From Paenibacillus thalictri (lineage in GTDB: Bacteria; Bacillota; Bacilli; Paenibacillales; NBRC-103111), in contig NZ_SIRE01000005.1 of assembly GCF_004307995.1 (NCBI RefSeq), positions 248,001-312,000 on the forward strand: DNA of 64,000 bases, in the 5' to 3' direction. A model generated the notes under the pieces. It was given only the letters and a program-made list of their open reading frames with translations. It was not told where the DNA came from and made no database searches. Position 1 is the first letter of the stretch. Each line of letters opens with the position of its first letter. The translations under genes and the position numbers were made by a program. Shown here one piece after another: positions 42,314 to 51,281 of the stretch.

Positions 42314-44497
42314 TCAAGATGAAGCCGTTACGGCTTCCGTTTCGACAAAATCGCCTGTTACGCCGGCAATCAGCGGCGAAGGTTCACCGGAGTAAAATAT
42401 ATGCAGCGCATGCAAGGCACGGGTGCATCCGACATACAACAGCTTCGCATCCTGCGGCGTTAATTCGTAGTGTGCGGCATCGCAATCGACAATCAGCACG
42501 GCATCGAATTCCAGCCCTTTGGAGAGGAATGCAGGCACAACCGACAAGCCGCCTTTGTAGCTTTGCTGACCGGCTTCGATCAAATGCGGCTCCAAGCCGG
42601 CTGAGGTCAAGGCGCGATGCAGCTTGGCGCATTGCGCTTCGGTTCTGCCGATCACCGCAATGGTCGATATCGCTTGTGATGAATCCGACGTATGGCGTAA
42701 ATCGGATATCGCGCTCATGATGGCGGCAGATGCGCCGGCAGGCGTAGTCTGAACCAGCTTGACCCGCTCGCCGCTGCGGAATACCGGTACAGCCAGGGGT
42801 GTCTCCGCTTCCGAGCGCTTGAGCACTTCATTCGCGAAATAAATAATTTCCATCGTCGAGCGATAACTGCGTTCCAGCTGAAAATAAGCCCGGCTATCCT
42901 CGGCGAACAAATCGGAAAACTCATGCCACGATTCAATCCCTTGATAGGAATGAATGCCTTGCGCCAAGTCGCCAAGTATCGTAAACGAGCTGTTGCGCGT
43001 GTGCAGGTTCAGAAGAGCGACTTGAAACGGTGAGAAGTCCTGCGCTTCATCAATCACCGTATGGTCAAACAGCAATTCCGATTCAATCCCGCTCAGCCTG
43101 CTGCGGATGTAGAGAAGCGGCGCGAGATCTTCGGGATCGATTTGCTTTTTGCGGAAGCTGTTGTCCGCTTCTTGCATCGTCACAGGCAGGTCCTTCAGCA
43201 AATCTTCGGTAAGCCAGGAAGGACGCTCGGCGGGAGTGAGCAAGATCCGGTACAACGAAAACGGACTGTATTCGGTCCATTGTTTGGTATAGTCACGCAG
43301 TTTCGCCGACGATTTTTTCTTCAGCTCTTTTTTCTGCGATGCTTCCCATACTTTATTCAGCTCCATCTCCAGCCACCGCTTGATGCGGGCCAGCACCCGT
43401 TCACGCCGCTTGGCGGGCGGGTAATGGCGGTTTTCAACCTCATACCAGCCGCGAATCGTCTCCGCTGCCAGCACCTTTCCTTCCCATGGTGAAAATGAAG
43501 CTTTCGGAAGATAGCTGCCGTCGAACAGATCCATGCACCTCTCCAGCCAGTTCATAAACCGGGTGGAGCCTTTATACTTAATTGGCGTATCGGGCAGCGC
43601 GGCCGGCCGTTCGGGTCCGACGGCAAACCATGTCTTTAAGCGTGCTGCGGGCTCCGCCAGCTTGACCTCGTGGTCCAGCAGCTCCAGCGCCCAATCGGCG
43701 TAGGTCGTCTGCTGAATGTGCCCGACGCCGAGTTCTGGAAGAACTCCGGATATATAATCGAGAAACATGCGGTTTGGCGCAAAAATGATCATTTTCTCCG
43801 CGCGGATTTGTTCCCTGTATTGATAAAGCAAAAAAGCCAGACGGTGCAAAGCGACAGTCGTTTTTCCGCTGCCCGCCACACCTTGAATGATAAGCGAAGT
43901 GTTTTTTGCGGCGCGAATGATTTTATCTTGTTCAGCCTGAATCGTGCTGACAATATCGCGCAGCTTGTTGTCCTTGTTTTCCCCCAGCCGGTACAAAAGA
44001 AATTCGTCGGTAACGGCGAGCGAATCTCCTTGCCTGTTGTAGGTGTCGACCACGCGCTGCAAAATTTGCTGGCGAATGACGATGTTCCGTTTTAAATACA
44101 CCAGACCTTCAATTAATCCTTCGGGACTGTCGTATTCCGCCTTGTCCATGCCCCCGGTGAAGGAATAAAATAAGCTGGCCACCGGCGCGCGCCAATCGAT
44201 TACAAGCAGTTCCCCGTTATCTTCGCGATCGACTCCGACTTTGCCGATGTACAGCGGCGACGGATTCGGTTTGCCGGCTTCCTGGAAGTCCAATCTTCCA
44301 AAATACGGCTCTCCCGTTGCGGCCCCCAATTGCTGCCGCTTCGTTTCGCGAATCGATTCCAGTACCTGCTCCGTATGCTCGTGCCCGTGATAAACCGGTG
44401 TGGAGCGAAGCAGTTTAAGCTGCGTGTCGATTTCCCGCATCACTTGCTCAAGACGTTCTGATTCCTCGGCGTACGCTTCTTGAATCGTCGGTTCCAA
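42314..44497 (-). CDS. helD: UvrD-type ATPase, HelD-like RNA polymerase recycling factor
   Basis: A 727-residue superfamily 1 protein. The N-terminal coiled coil (about 5-60) precedes Walker A GVAGSGKTTVALHR near 206-219, Walker B DEAQDFSPFQ near 500-509, and later helicase motifs QLERSYRSTMEI and a C-terminal KGLEFDAVLIVDCD with VGCTRALHALHI. In Bacillus, HelD binds RNA polymerase and helps release stalled complexes. TTG start at 44497 with GGAGGT 8 bases upstream; the longer reading frame upstream has no family similarity. Confidence 0.9.
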   Translation of the reverse strand: MEPTIQEAYAEESERLEQVMREIDTQLKLLRSTPVYHGHEHTEQVLESIRETKRQQLGAATGEPYFGRLDFQEAGKPNPSPLYIGKVGVDREDNGELLVIDWRAPVASLFYSFTGGMDKAEYDSPEGLIEGLVYLKRNIVIRQQILQRVVDTYNRQGDSLAVTDEFLLYRLGENKDNKLRDIVSTIQAEQDKIIRAAKNTSLIIQGVAGSGKTTVALHRLAFLLYQYREQIRAEKMIIFAPNRMFLDYISGVLPELGVGHIQQTTYADWALELLDHEVKLAEPAARLKTWFAVGPERPAALPDTPIKYKGSTRFMNWLERCMDLFDGSYLPKASFSPWEGKVLAAETIRGWYEVENRHYPPAKRRERVLARIKRWLEMELNKVWEASQKKELKKKSSAKLRDYTKQWTEYSPFSLYRILLTPAERPSWLTEDLLKDLPVTMQEADNSFRKKQIDPEDLAPLLYIRSRLSGIESELLFDHTVIDEAQDFSPFQVALLNLHTRNSSFTILGDLAQGIHSYQGIESWHEFSDLFAEDSRAYFQLERSYRSTMEIIYFANEVLKRSEAETPLAVPVFRSGERVKLVQTTPAGASAAIMSAISDLRHTSDSSQAISTIAVIGRTEAQCAKLHRALTSAGLEPHLIEAGQQSYKGGLSVVPAFLSKGLEFDAVLIVDCDAAHYELTPQDAKLLYVGCTRALHALHIFYSGEPSPLIAGVTGDFVETEAVTASS

Positions 44498-44728
44498 TGA
44501 TCGGTACCTCCATCTTTTTCCTATAATCGCAAAAAGCAAGGAAAACAATATATCATACATTACTCCAAGAAGCAAGGCTCTGATGATTTGCTGCCTGCCG
44601 CGCGATTCAGCCTCTTGTCATCGTATTGTCATGAAATGCTCACAAAAATGTCCGTACCTCCGGGTGCCGTGTTACCTGCAAAGCGGTACAATAAGATAAA
44701 CTGACATCTCTGGAGTGGAGAACGTGCC

Positions 44729-44827
44729 ATGAAACAATTTAACCGTCAGGAAAAAAAGCTGATTATCGCTTGTGTCGTCGTTACGGGTTTTATGTTGGCG
44801 TCGCTTGCGAGACTATTATTTCCATAA
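44729..44827 (+). CDS. Possible very small membrane protein, 32 residues
   Basis: An ATG with GGAGTGGAG 10 bases upstream opens a 32-residue frame: a charged head (MKQFNRQEKK) followed by LIIACVVVTGFMLASLA, a typical single membrane helix, and a short end. It lies between the divergent helD and the downstream queD gene. Translation is likely on sequence alone but unproven. Confidence 0.5.
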   Translation: MKQFNRQEKKLIIACVVVTGFMLASLARLLFP

Positions 44828-44887
44828 CCAAACCGTTCATGGTATTGTAATGATAGCAGGAAGATCGATAATAGATGGAGGGTTTGT

Positions 44888-45307
44888 GTGCTTTATCAAT
44901 ACTATCCGCAGGTCGTGCACCATTATGTGTACGAGTTAAATAAAGATTTTCACATGTCGGCCGCTCACTTTATTCCGTCCGAGCTGGCAGGGAAGTGCCA
45001 GCACACGCACGGTCATACGTATACGGTGAATGTGACCATCGCCGGGGACGAGCTTGACGAAATCGGGTTTCTGATCGATTTCAAAATGATTAAGCAGGCG
45101 GTACATGATCGGTATGACCACACGTTATTAAACGATCACGCGGAATATCGCAGCCAGTTTCCAACGACCGAAGTGGTGGCAAAAGAAATATGCAACACGA
45201 TCCAGTCTTTGCTGGATTCGAAACCGAATCGGCCGCAGTGCTTGCAGGTGATCGTTCGCGAAACGCCCACCAGTTACGTCGTTTACCGTCCGAAGAGAGA
45301 TCTTTAG
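44888..45307 (+). CDS. queD: 6-carboxy-5,6,7,8-tetrahydropterin synthase (QueD)
   Basis: A 139-residue PTPS-fold enzyme. Zinc ligands are His in DFHMSAAHF and in HTHGHTY near 37-43; the catalytic Cys is in GKCQHTHGH; and the Asp-His-Glu parts are seen in YDHTLLND and RETPTSYVVY. It makes the QueD product in queuosine (preQ0) biosynthesis from dihydroneopterin triphosphate. The usual partners queC, queE and queF are not nearby. Start GTG with GGAGGG upstream. Confidence 0.9.
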   Translation: MLYQYYPQVVHHYVYELNKDFHMSAAHFIPSELAGKCQHTHGHTYTVNVTIAGDELDEIGFLIDFKMIKQAVHDRYDHTLLNDHAEYRSQFPTTEVVAKEICNTIQSLLDSKPNRPQCLQVIVRETPTSYVVYRPKRDL

Positions 45308-45456
45308 AATAGAAAGGGCAGGCCGAATTCCCGGCTTGCTTTTTTTGTTCACATCGTGTTGCCGGGATCCCGCTGCATGATAAGATAAAAGGAGATTCGG
45401 CGGGTAAAATGGGAATCGGCTGCTCCGCAGTCGTTTAAGGGAGAGGGGAGTTTCGC

Positions 45457-45963
45457 TTGAGGTATGACATGCTGATTGATTCGTATCAAAACCGCTTGCG
45501 TCATTATTCGCTGGAGCAGCTGCGGTTTAGCGCGGCCCAAGGAGTGTGGTCTCTCTGTCAGCTGTACGACCACTTAATTCTCGCGGCTCTGGACTACATG
45601 GATAAGGTCGCAGCATGCGCCACTGCTCAAGAAGATCAACCTCTTGGCAAAACGGAAGCCGGCGAGGCGCTGTTTGAACAGGGCGGGTTTCCGCCGATCA
45701 AAATAAAACTGCCGGACGGGCCTGAGAACAATCCCAGCAATACCGAAAGCGTAGAAGCTCTTATGCAACGGCTTGAACAAGTCCGGCATAACATGAGTGA
45801 ATGGGAGGTGCGCCTGCACGCCATCAATCCAAACTGCAAAGTGCTGCATGACGGATTTGGCTGGCTGAATGCGCAGGAATGGTTTGAGCTGGCGGGTATG
45901 CACTTTCGCCATCATCTGCGTCAAAAGGACGAATTGGAACGGTATGCTAGGGTGAAAGATTGA
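45457..45963 (+). CDS. DinB-like four-helix protein
   Basis: A 168-residue protein with DinB fold signs: WSLCQLYDHLILAALDYMDK near 31-50 (first His) and MHFRHHLRQKDEL near 148-160 with a second His pair. These give the metal site typical of DinB-like S-transferases, though the sequence is divergent from the other copy in this window. Start TTG with GGGAGAGGGGAG upstream. It stands alone before the topoisomerase gene. Confidence 0.75.
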   Translation: MRYDMLIDSYQNRLRHYSLEQLRFSAAQGVWSLCQLYDHLILAALDYMDKVAACATAQEDQPLGKTEAGEALFEQGGFPPIKIKLPDGPENNPSNTESVEALMQRLEQVRHNMSEWEVRLHAINPNCKVLHDGFGWLNAQEWFELAGMHFRHHLRQKDELERYARVKD

Positions 45964-46069
45964 GGTGCGCTGCGATTGAATTAGGAATGGGGAGGCAGTG
46001 CAGCCTGTTTTCTTTTATGTTATGCTTAAGCCAATTATTGAAAAAGGACAGGCAAGGAGCGATATTTGG

Positions 46070-48448
46070 TTGAAAACACTCATTATTGCGGAAAAACCGG
46101 ATATGGGTCGCAATATTGCAGCGGCAATTGATCCCAAAGCAAAAAATCACCGTTCGTTTATCGAAGGCGAGCAATATATCATCACATGGGCGATCGGGCA
46201 TCTGATCGGTCTTGCGGAACCGGATGCTTACGATGTGAAATATAAGAAATGGAATATCAACGACCTTCCGATCATTCCCGAGCAGTTCAAGCTGGTTCCG
46301 AACAGCAAAACAAAAGACCAGCTTAAAGTGATTTCGGAGCTGGCCAAACGCAGCAGTCAGCTGATCAACGCCTGCGACGCGGGGCGGGAAGGGCAGCATA
46401 TTTTTTCGCTGATCCAGAGGCACCTAAAGTTGCGTCAGCCGGTGAAGCGGCTGTGGATCTCGGACCTCACCCCGGAAACGATCCGCAAGGGCTTTGTGGA
46501 GCTGAGGGAAGGCGCCGAATACGAGAATTTGACCAAAGCGGCGAAAGCCCGCAGCGAAGCGGACTGGCTGATCGGCATGAACGGCTCCAGGGCGTTTACA
46601 ACGAAACACAACGTGCTGCTGTCGGTCGGCAGGGTGCAGACGCCGGTGCTGGCGCTGCTGTATGACCGGCAAAAGGAGATCGAAGCGTTCAGCTCGGCGA
46701 AGTTTTATGAGGTGGAAGCGCGGTTCACCCAGCAAACGACGGAATATAAGGGCATGTGGCAAGGAGAGAAGCTGACGGACCCGGACAAAGCCGCAGCCAT
46801 CGCCGCGAAAGTAAAAGGCAAGCAAGGTTCCATCGCCAGCTACGAGGTCAAAGAGACGAAGGAATACCCGTTTAAATTGTACGATTTGACATTGCTGCAG
46901 CGCGAGGCTAACGCCAAGTATTCATTTTCCGCGAAAAAGACGCTGGACCTAGCGCAGGCGTTATATGAGAAGCACAAAGTGATCAGTTATCCGCGTACGA
47001 CGTCCAATTACGTGACCGAACAGAACATCCCGGAGATGCATAAGGCGCTTGACCAGCTGCGCGGCACTTCGTACGACGCCTTGGCGGAAAAAGCGGAAAA
47101 GCGGTTTGTCCATAAAAACAACAAGGCGGTTTGCAACCCGTCCAAGGTCGAAGATCACCATGCGATATTGCCGACGAAAAAAGTCGCCAAAGGTTTGTCA
47201 CCGGACGAAGCGAAAATTTACGATTTGATTGTCCGGCGTTTTTTGTCGCATTTTTATCCGGCAGCGGAATATAAAGTGCATACGATCCTCACGGAAGTGG
47301 AGAAGGAGACGTTCAAAAGCACGATTAAGCAGCTGTTGTCCATCGGCTGGAAGGAAATCTACGCCGACCAGCGCAAGGACAAGGAAAGAAGCGGAGCCCG
47401 CGGCAAAACGGATCAAGACGACGACGAGCCGAAGGCGTTTGAGGAGGAGACCAGCACGCCGTTTGTGCTGGACAGCTCGCTTGGCGTGCACTGCGCCGAC
47501 AGCGCGGCCAAGGAGCGCGAAACGAAACCTCCGAAAGCTTATACCGAAGGCACGCTGCTGAAGGCGATGGAGAGCGCCGGCAAGCAGATCGAAGACGAAG
47601 AGCTGCGCGATGCGATGAAGGATTCCGGGCTTGGCACCCCGGCCACGCGGGCGGCGATCATTGAGCGGCTGAAGCAGGTCGGTTATGTGGACATGCAAGG
47701 CAAGCGTATCGCGATTACCCAAAAAGGCCGCATGGCGGTGGAAGTGATCCGCGGCGCCGGCATCGAGTTGCTGACTTCGCCGGAGATGACCGGGCAATGG
47801 GAGCGGAGGCTGAACGAAATCGCCAGAGGCATCGCTTCCGACGATACGTTTATGACCAATGTGAAAAAATTCGCCACGATGATTGTCGGCAAAGTCAAGG
47901 ACCAGCAGCGGGTTGCGAGGCAAGCGTTTGAGGAGCTGCCGAAAGAATCCGGCAAAAGCTCCGGCAAAGCGCCGGCCAAAGGCAAACGCGCGTCCAAAAG
48001 CAGCATCGCGCAAGCTTCGGGGCCGGAAGGGCCGGCGCCGAAGCGAACGTCCGCTGCGCAAGGCGCATCAGCCGTTGCTGCGGCAACGTCCGCCAAGCCG
48101 CGGAAAACCGCTGCGGCCGTCCCCAAAGCGGCGCCTGCTGCCGCAGCGGCTGCGGCAGCTCAGGCACACGAGGACGGGACGATCGCAGCATGCCCGTGCG
48201 AAGGCTGCGGCGGCCGCATCGTAATGGGCCGAAAAGGCTACGGCTGCGCCAGCTACAAAGCGGGCTGCCGTTTTGTCATTTGGAAAGATCAGTTTGGCGT
48301 ATCGCTGTCGGATACGGATATCGTTTCTTTGATCCGCAAAGGAAATACAAAGCTGATGATGCTGACCGATGAACAAGGCCGTAGACAAAAAGGCCGTCTT
48401 ACGTTAAAGGACCGGGTAACGGGCGAAATTGGCCCGGTGTTTGAATAA
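46070..48448 (+). CDS. topB: DNA topoisomerase III (type IA)
   Basis: A 792-residue type IA topoisomerase. The Toprim domain opens LIIAEKPDMGRNIAAAI and includes NACDAGREGQHI; the active-site Tyr is about residue 314 in SYPRTTSNYVTE. After about 620 there is a long Ala/Lys-rich linker, then a C-terminal zinc-finger-like CPCEGCGGRIVMGRKGYG with further Cys in CASYKAGC. It relaxes and decatenates DNA via a single-strand break. TTG start at 46070 with AAGGAG upstream. Confidence 0.93.
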   Translation: MKTLIIAEKPDMGRNIAAAIDPKAKNHRSFIEGEQYIITWAIGHLIGLAEPDAYDVKYKKWNINDLPIIPEQFKLVPNSKTKDQLKVISELAKRSSQLINACDAGREGQHIFSLIQRHLKLRQPVKRLWISDLTPETIRKGFVELREGAEYENLTKAAKARSEADWLIGMNGSRAFTTKHNVLLSVGRVQTPVLALLYDRQKEIEAFSSAKFYEVEARFTQQTTEYKGMWQGEKLTDPDKAAAIAAKVKGKQGSIASYEVKETKEYPFKLYDLTLLQREANAKYSFSAKKTLDLAQALYEKHKVISYPRTTSNYVTEQNIPEMHKALDQLRGTSYDALAEKAEKRFVHKNNKAVCNPSKVEDHHAILPTKKVAKGLSPDEAKIYDLIVRRFLSHFYPAAEYKVHTILTEVEKETFKSTIKQLLSIGWKEIYADQRKDKERSGARGKTDQDDDEPKAFEEETSTPFVLDSSLGVHCADSAAKERETKPPKAYTEGTLLKAMESAGKQIEDEELRDAMKDSGLGTPATRAAIIERLKQVGYVDMQGKRIAITQKGRMAVEVIRGAGIELLTSPEMTGQWERRLNEIARGIASDDTFMTNVKKFATMIVGKVKDQQRVARQAFEELPKESGKSSGKAPAKGKRASKSSIAQASGPEGPAPKRTSAAQGASAVAAATSAKPRKTAAAVPKAAPAAAAAAAAQAHEDGTIAACPCEGCGGRIVMGRKGYGCASYKAGCRFVIWKDQFGVSLSDTDIVSLIRKGNTKLMMLTDEQGRRQKGRLTLKDRVTGEIGPVFE

Positions 48449-48462
48449 GTGAATAACATGGA

Positions 48463-48497
48463 AAGCGGAGATCCTTGGGGACTCCGTTTTTTGTTTT
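48463..48497 (+). terminator. Intrinsic terminator of topB
   Basis: GCGGAGATCC pairs imperfectly with GGGGACTCCG, followed by TTTTTTG, shortly after the topB stop. Confidence 0.7.
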
Positions 48498-48655
48498 TTT
48501 GCGTGAAACCGACAGAATAAACTTTTATTTGCCGTGTATCGACCTGAACGTACGAACAAAATTTTATGTTTTGCCAGATGTTAGCAAGGGATTTTATGGC
48601 GGATGTAGAATGTTCTCACACAGCAAGAAAAATTGATATAGGGAGGATATTCAAG

Positions 48656-49696
48656 ATGAAGGTAAACGTTTCCATTTTGCTTGTACTGCTTTTGTGTTTC
48701 ACAGGCGCAGGTGCATTATTTGCGGCCGATCAGGCGGCAGGCGCGCCTAAAGTCCAGGTGGACGGCCGGGATATCGTGTTTCCGGACGCCAAGCCGTATA
48801 CGGTCGGGGAGAGCGTTTATATTCCCGTACGGAGCGCCGCTGAGAATATGGGCATTCTCGTGACATGGGATGCCAAAAACAAGTCGGTTCAAATCGGGGA
48901 AGGCGCTTCAGCTGTCACATTTAAGCCGGAAAATGCGGCGGGCGGCGGCAAGCCGTTTTTGAAGGATGGCAGAGTGTATGTCGATCCGGCCTTTATCCAA
49001 GACAAGCTTGGGGCCGAAGCGGTTTGGAATCAACAGAAGTCGGCGGTTTCCATTACAACCAAGTCGAAAAACTTGTTAAAAGGGGTTCAATTGTTCAAGC
49101 AATCGATGGTGAAGCTGACCGGAGAGAAAGTGATTTATGTCGATCCATATAAGGTGGACGGCGAGCCGAAAGACGGCGACATTATTTTCATTACGCACAC
49201 GCATGGCGATCACTTTAGTCTCAACGAAATTGCGAAAGTAGCGAAAAAAGACGCAACTATCGTTTTCCCTGCGGGCGAGCTGGATAAATTGGCCGATACA
49301 GCGTTCGAGAAGGTCGGCTCGGCTCCCAATCAAGAAGGTACGGTGAAGGGCATCTCCTACAAGGCGGTGCCGGCGTATAATACCAAAACAAACAATCATC
49401 CGAAAGAAAAGGCGTGGGTAGGGTACATCATTAAGGTAAATGGAGCGTCGTATTACATGGCAGGGGATACGGACCTTATTCCGGAGATGAAAGATATCCA
49501 TGCCGATGTGGCTTTCCTGCCGATGGGCGGCACCTATACGATGGCTTATGAAGAAGCGGCTCAAGCGGCCAATCTGATTCATCCGCATATCGTCGTGCCA
49601 TATCATTACGCCGATGTAGTCGGCACCAGGGAAGATGCGCTGAAGTTTATCGATGCGATCGAACCGGGCATTACGTCCATCCTGATGAAGGAATAA
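48656..49696 (+). CDS. Secreted metallo-beta-lactamase-fold protein with stalk domain
   Basis: A 346-residue exported protein. The signal peptide runs to about residue 24. Residues 30-130 form a copper-amine-oxidase-N-terminal (stalk) domain with PYTVGESVYIPVRSAAENMG and a KSVQIGEGA strand. From about 150 a UlaG/YycJ-like MBL domain follows with the zinc motif THTHGDHFSLNE and later GDTDLIPEM and PYHYADVV. It may be a cell-surface hydrolase; the family often acts on phosphoesters or lactones. A strong terminator follows. Confidence 0.86.
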   Translation: MKVNVSILLVLLLCFTGAGALFAADQAAGAPKVQVDGRDIVFPDAKPYTVGESVYIPVRSAAENMGILVTWDAKNKSVQIGEGASAVTFKPENAAGGGKPFLKDGRVYVDPAFIQDKLGAEAVWNQQKSAVSITTKSKNLLKGVQLFKQSMVKLTGEKVIYVDPYKVDGEPKDGDIIFITHTHGDHFSLNEIAKVAKKDATIVFPAGELDKLADTAFEKVGSAPNQEGTVKGISYKAVPAYNTKTNNHPKEKAWVGYIIKVNGASYYMAGDTDLIPEMKDIHADVAFLPMGGTYTMAYEEAAQAANLIHPHIVVPYHYADVVGTREDALKFIDAIEPGITSILMKE

Positions 49697-49721
49697 ACGT
49701 TATACCCCGATATGCAAAAGT

Positions 49722-49753
49722 AAGGCGGCCGATGAGGAATCGGCCGCCTTTGT
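49722..49753 (+). terminator. Intrinsic terminator between convergent stalk-domain genes
   Basis: AAGGCGGCCGAT pairs with ATCGGCCGCCTT across a 5-base loop, followed by T bases. Confidence 0.85.
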
Positions 49754-49800
49754 TCTACTCTTATATGCCAACACGTTACCGCACAGGTTCCGGGTTGCTT

Positions 49801-51102
49801 CTAATCCACGTTTGCAGTGGAAAACACGCCGTAAGTCGGCCAATTGAAAAAGTCGTGGCCAAGCACAAAATTCATTTTGGTGCGGACGGCGGGATCCGTA
49901 AGCAGCGACTTCATCAGCTTATCGGTGATGATCAGTTCGTTTTCCCGCTCATCATGCTGCAAGAACAACCGGACCCGGTAATTTTGCCCGCCATCGGTTT
50001 CTTTGATCAGCTCGCTGAATGAGGCGGTTTGCTGTGCCGGCGGAGTGCTTCCGTAATTGAGGATGCGATCTTCATGATAAACGACTTGGCCATCGTTAAC
50101 CCGGTCCACGATCAGATCATGCCCTCCGGTATTGGAAGAGAGCTTCATGGTCAGCACCGGCCGTTCCAGCGGATCAATCGGCCTGATGTCTTTCATTTGC
50201 GCGAGCTTCATGTCCTTGATCCAATTGACCTTAAGCCCGAGTTTTTCCGCGGTATCGCGCAGCGGCACATAAACGACGCCGTCGTATTTGAACGGCTGGT
50301 TTTCCGGCGCATAGATCCGCCCGTCGACTTTAACCGTAACATCGGAATACGTGACCGGGGCTGTAAACGGTTCGGAGCTCGCAGGAACACCGATGGAGCT
50401 GCCATTAAATTGCGACTGCGCAGGATCTCCTTTGGCCGCGATGCCGGCCCAATCGGATTTAAGCAATATGTCGTATCTGCCCGTTTCAGAGTTCCATACA
50501 GTTACGTAACCTAAAACGTCGCGGAAAAGCGTGGTTGGCACATAAAGCGAATTTTCAAAATATACCGGCGCCGGGCTTACCGGAAGAATGCTGCCGTTTA
50601 AGGCCACCGACACGTCGGTACCCGGATAAAGCGTGATGTATTGCTCGCCCGCAGGAGGTGTCGGCACCATGTTCATGTTTTCCAGCCACGCGATTCGCTC
50701 TTTGATTTCATCGCCTTGCAGCACATCGAATTCCGATACCGCCGGATGTCCCAGCCGATTGTTGGCATAAACCAAATAATTATGCCCCATCTCAAAAGTT
50801 ACGCCGCATTGGGTGCTGTCCGGCGCGGTTAATACCGTATGGACAAAATCGCCTTTAAACGATTTATCCGATACGAAGGTCGCCATACGATATGGTTTTC
50901 CGTCAAAATACACATCGTCGACTTTTGTCACCGTACCGTAAAATACGTTGCTTGCGACCATATAATCGTATTCCGGCGTAGTCGCTTCTTTTGTGCAGAG
51001 GCCTGAGGCATACGTCTTTTGCGGGACGGCCGTAAATCCGGCCGGAATAGCGGCCAATCCGATCATGGCGGCGGTTAAACAGGTGATCATCGTTTTTTTC
51101 AT
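49801..51102 (-). CDS. Secreted protein with NTR-like and copper-amine-oxidase stalk domains
   Basis: A 433-residue exported protein; the signal peptide ends near KTYASG. The first domain (about 35-130) has SGLCTKEATTPE, FYGTVTKVDDVYF and an STQCGVTFEMGHNYLVYAN-type end, resembling NTR/TIMP domains. Two stalk-type domains follow, marked by LYVPTTLFRDVLGYVTVWN near 190 and VVYVPLRDTAEKLGLKVNW near 275. The C-terminus (about 330-433) is unassigned. It faces the MBL-stalk gene. Confidence 0.72.
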   Translation of the reverse strand: MKKTMITCLTAAMIGLAAIPAGFTAVPQKTYASGLCTKEATTPEYDYMVASNVFYGTVTKVDDVYFDGKPYRMATFVSDKSFKGDFVHTVLTAPDSTQCGVTFEMGHNYLVYANNRLGHPAVSEFDVLQGDEIKERIAWLENMNMVPTPPAGEQYITLYPGTDVSVALNGSILPVSPAPVYFENSLYVPTTLFRDVLGYVTVWNSETGRYDILLKSDWAGIAAKGDPAQSQFNGSSIGVPASSEPFTAPVTYSDVTVKVDGRIYAPENQPFKYDGVVYVPLRDTAEKLGLKVNWIKDMKLAQMKDIRPIDPLERPVLTMKLSSNTGGHDLIVDRVNDGQVVYHEDRILNYGSTPPAQQTASFSELIKETDGGQNYRVRLFLQHDERENELIITDKLMKSLLTDPAVRTKMNFVLGHDFFNWPTYGVFSTANVD

Positions 51103-51281
51103 TGTAACACTCCTCTGTGGGCTCGCTCTGGCCCAACTTTCTATACTTCTTTCTCGCTATTAGATATTCGTAGCGCTTTCCGGCTTTGCGGGTGTCGGGC
51201 CCGTATTTGGCAATAACCAATTTCAACCAGTTGTCCGCATAAGGGTGTACAAACGGGTGGGCTGGCTGTATTCAAAGTTAA

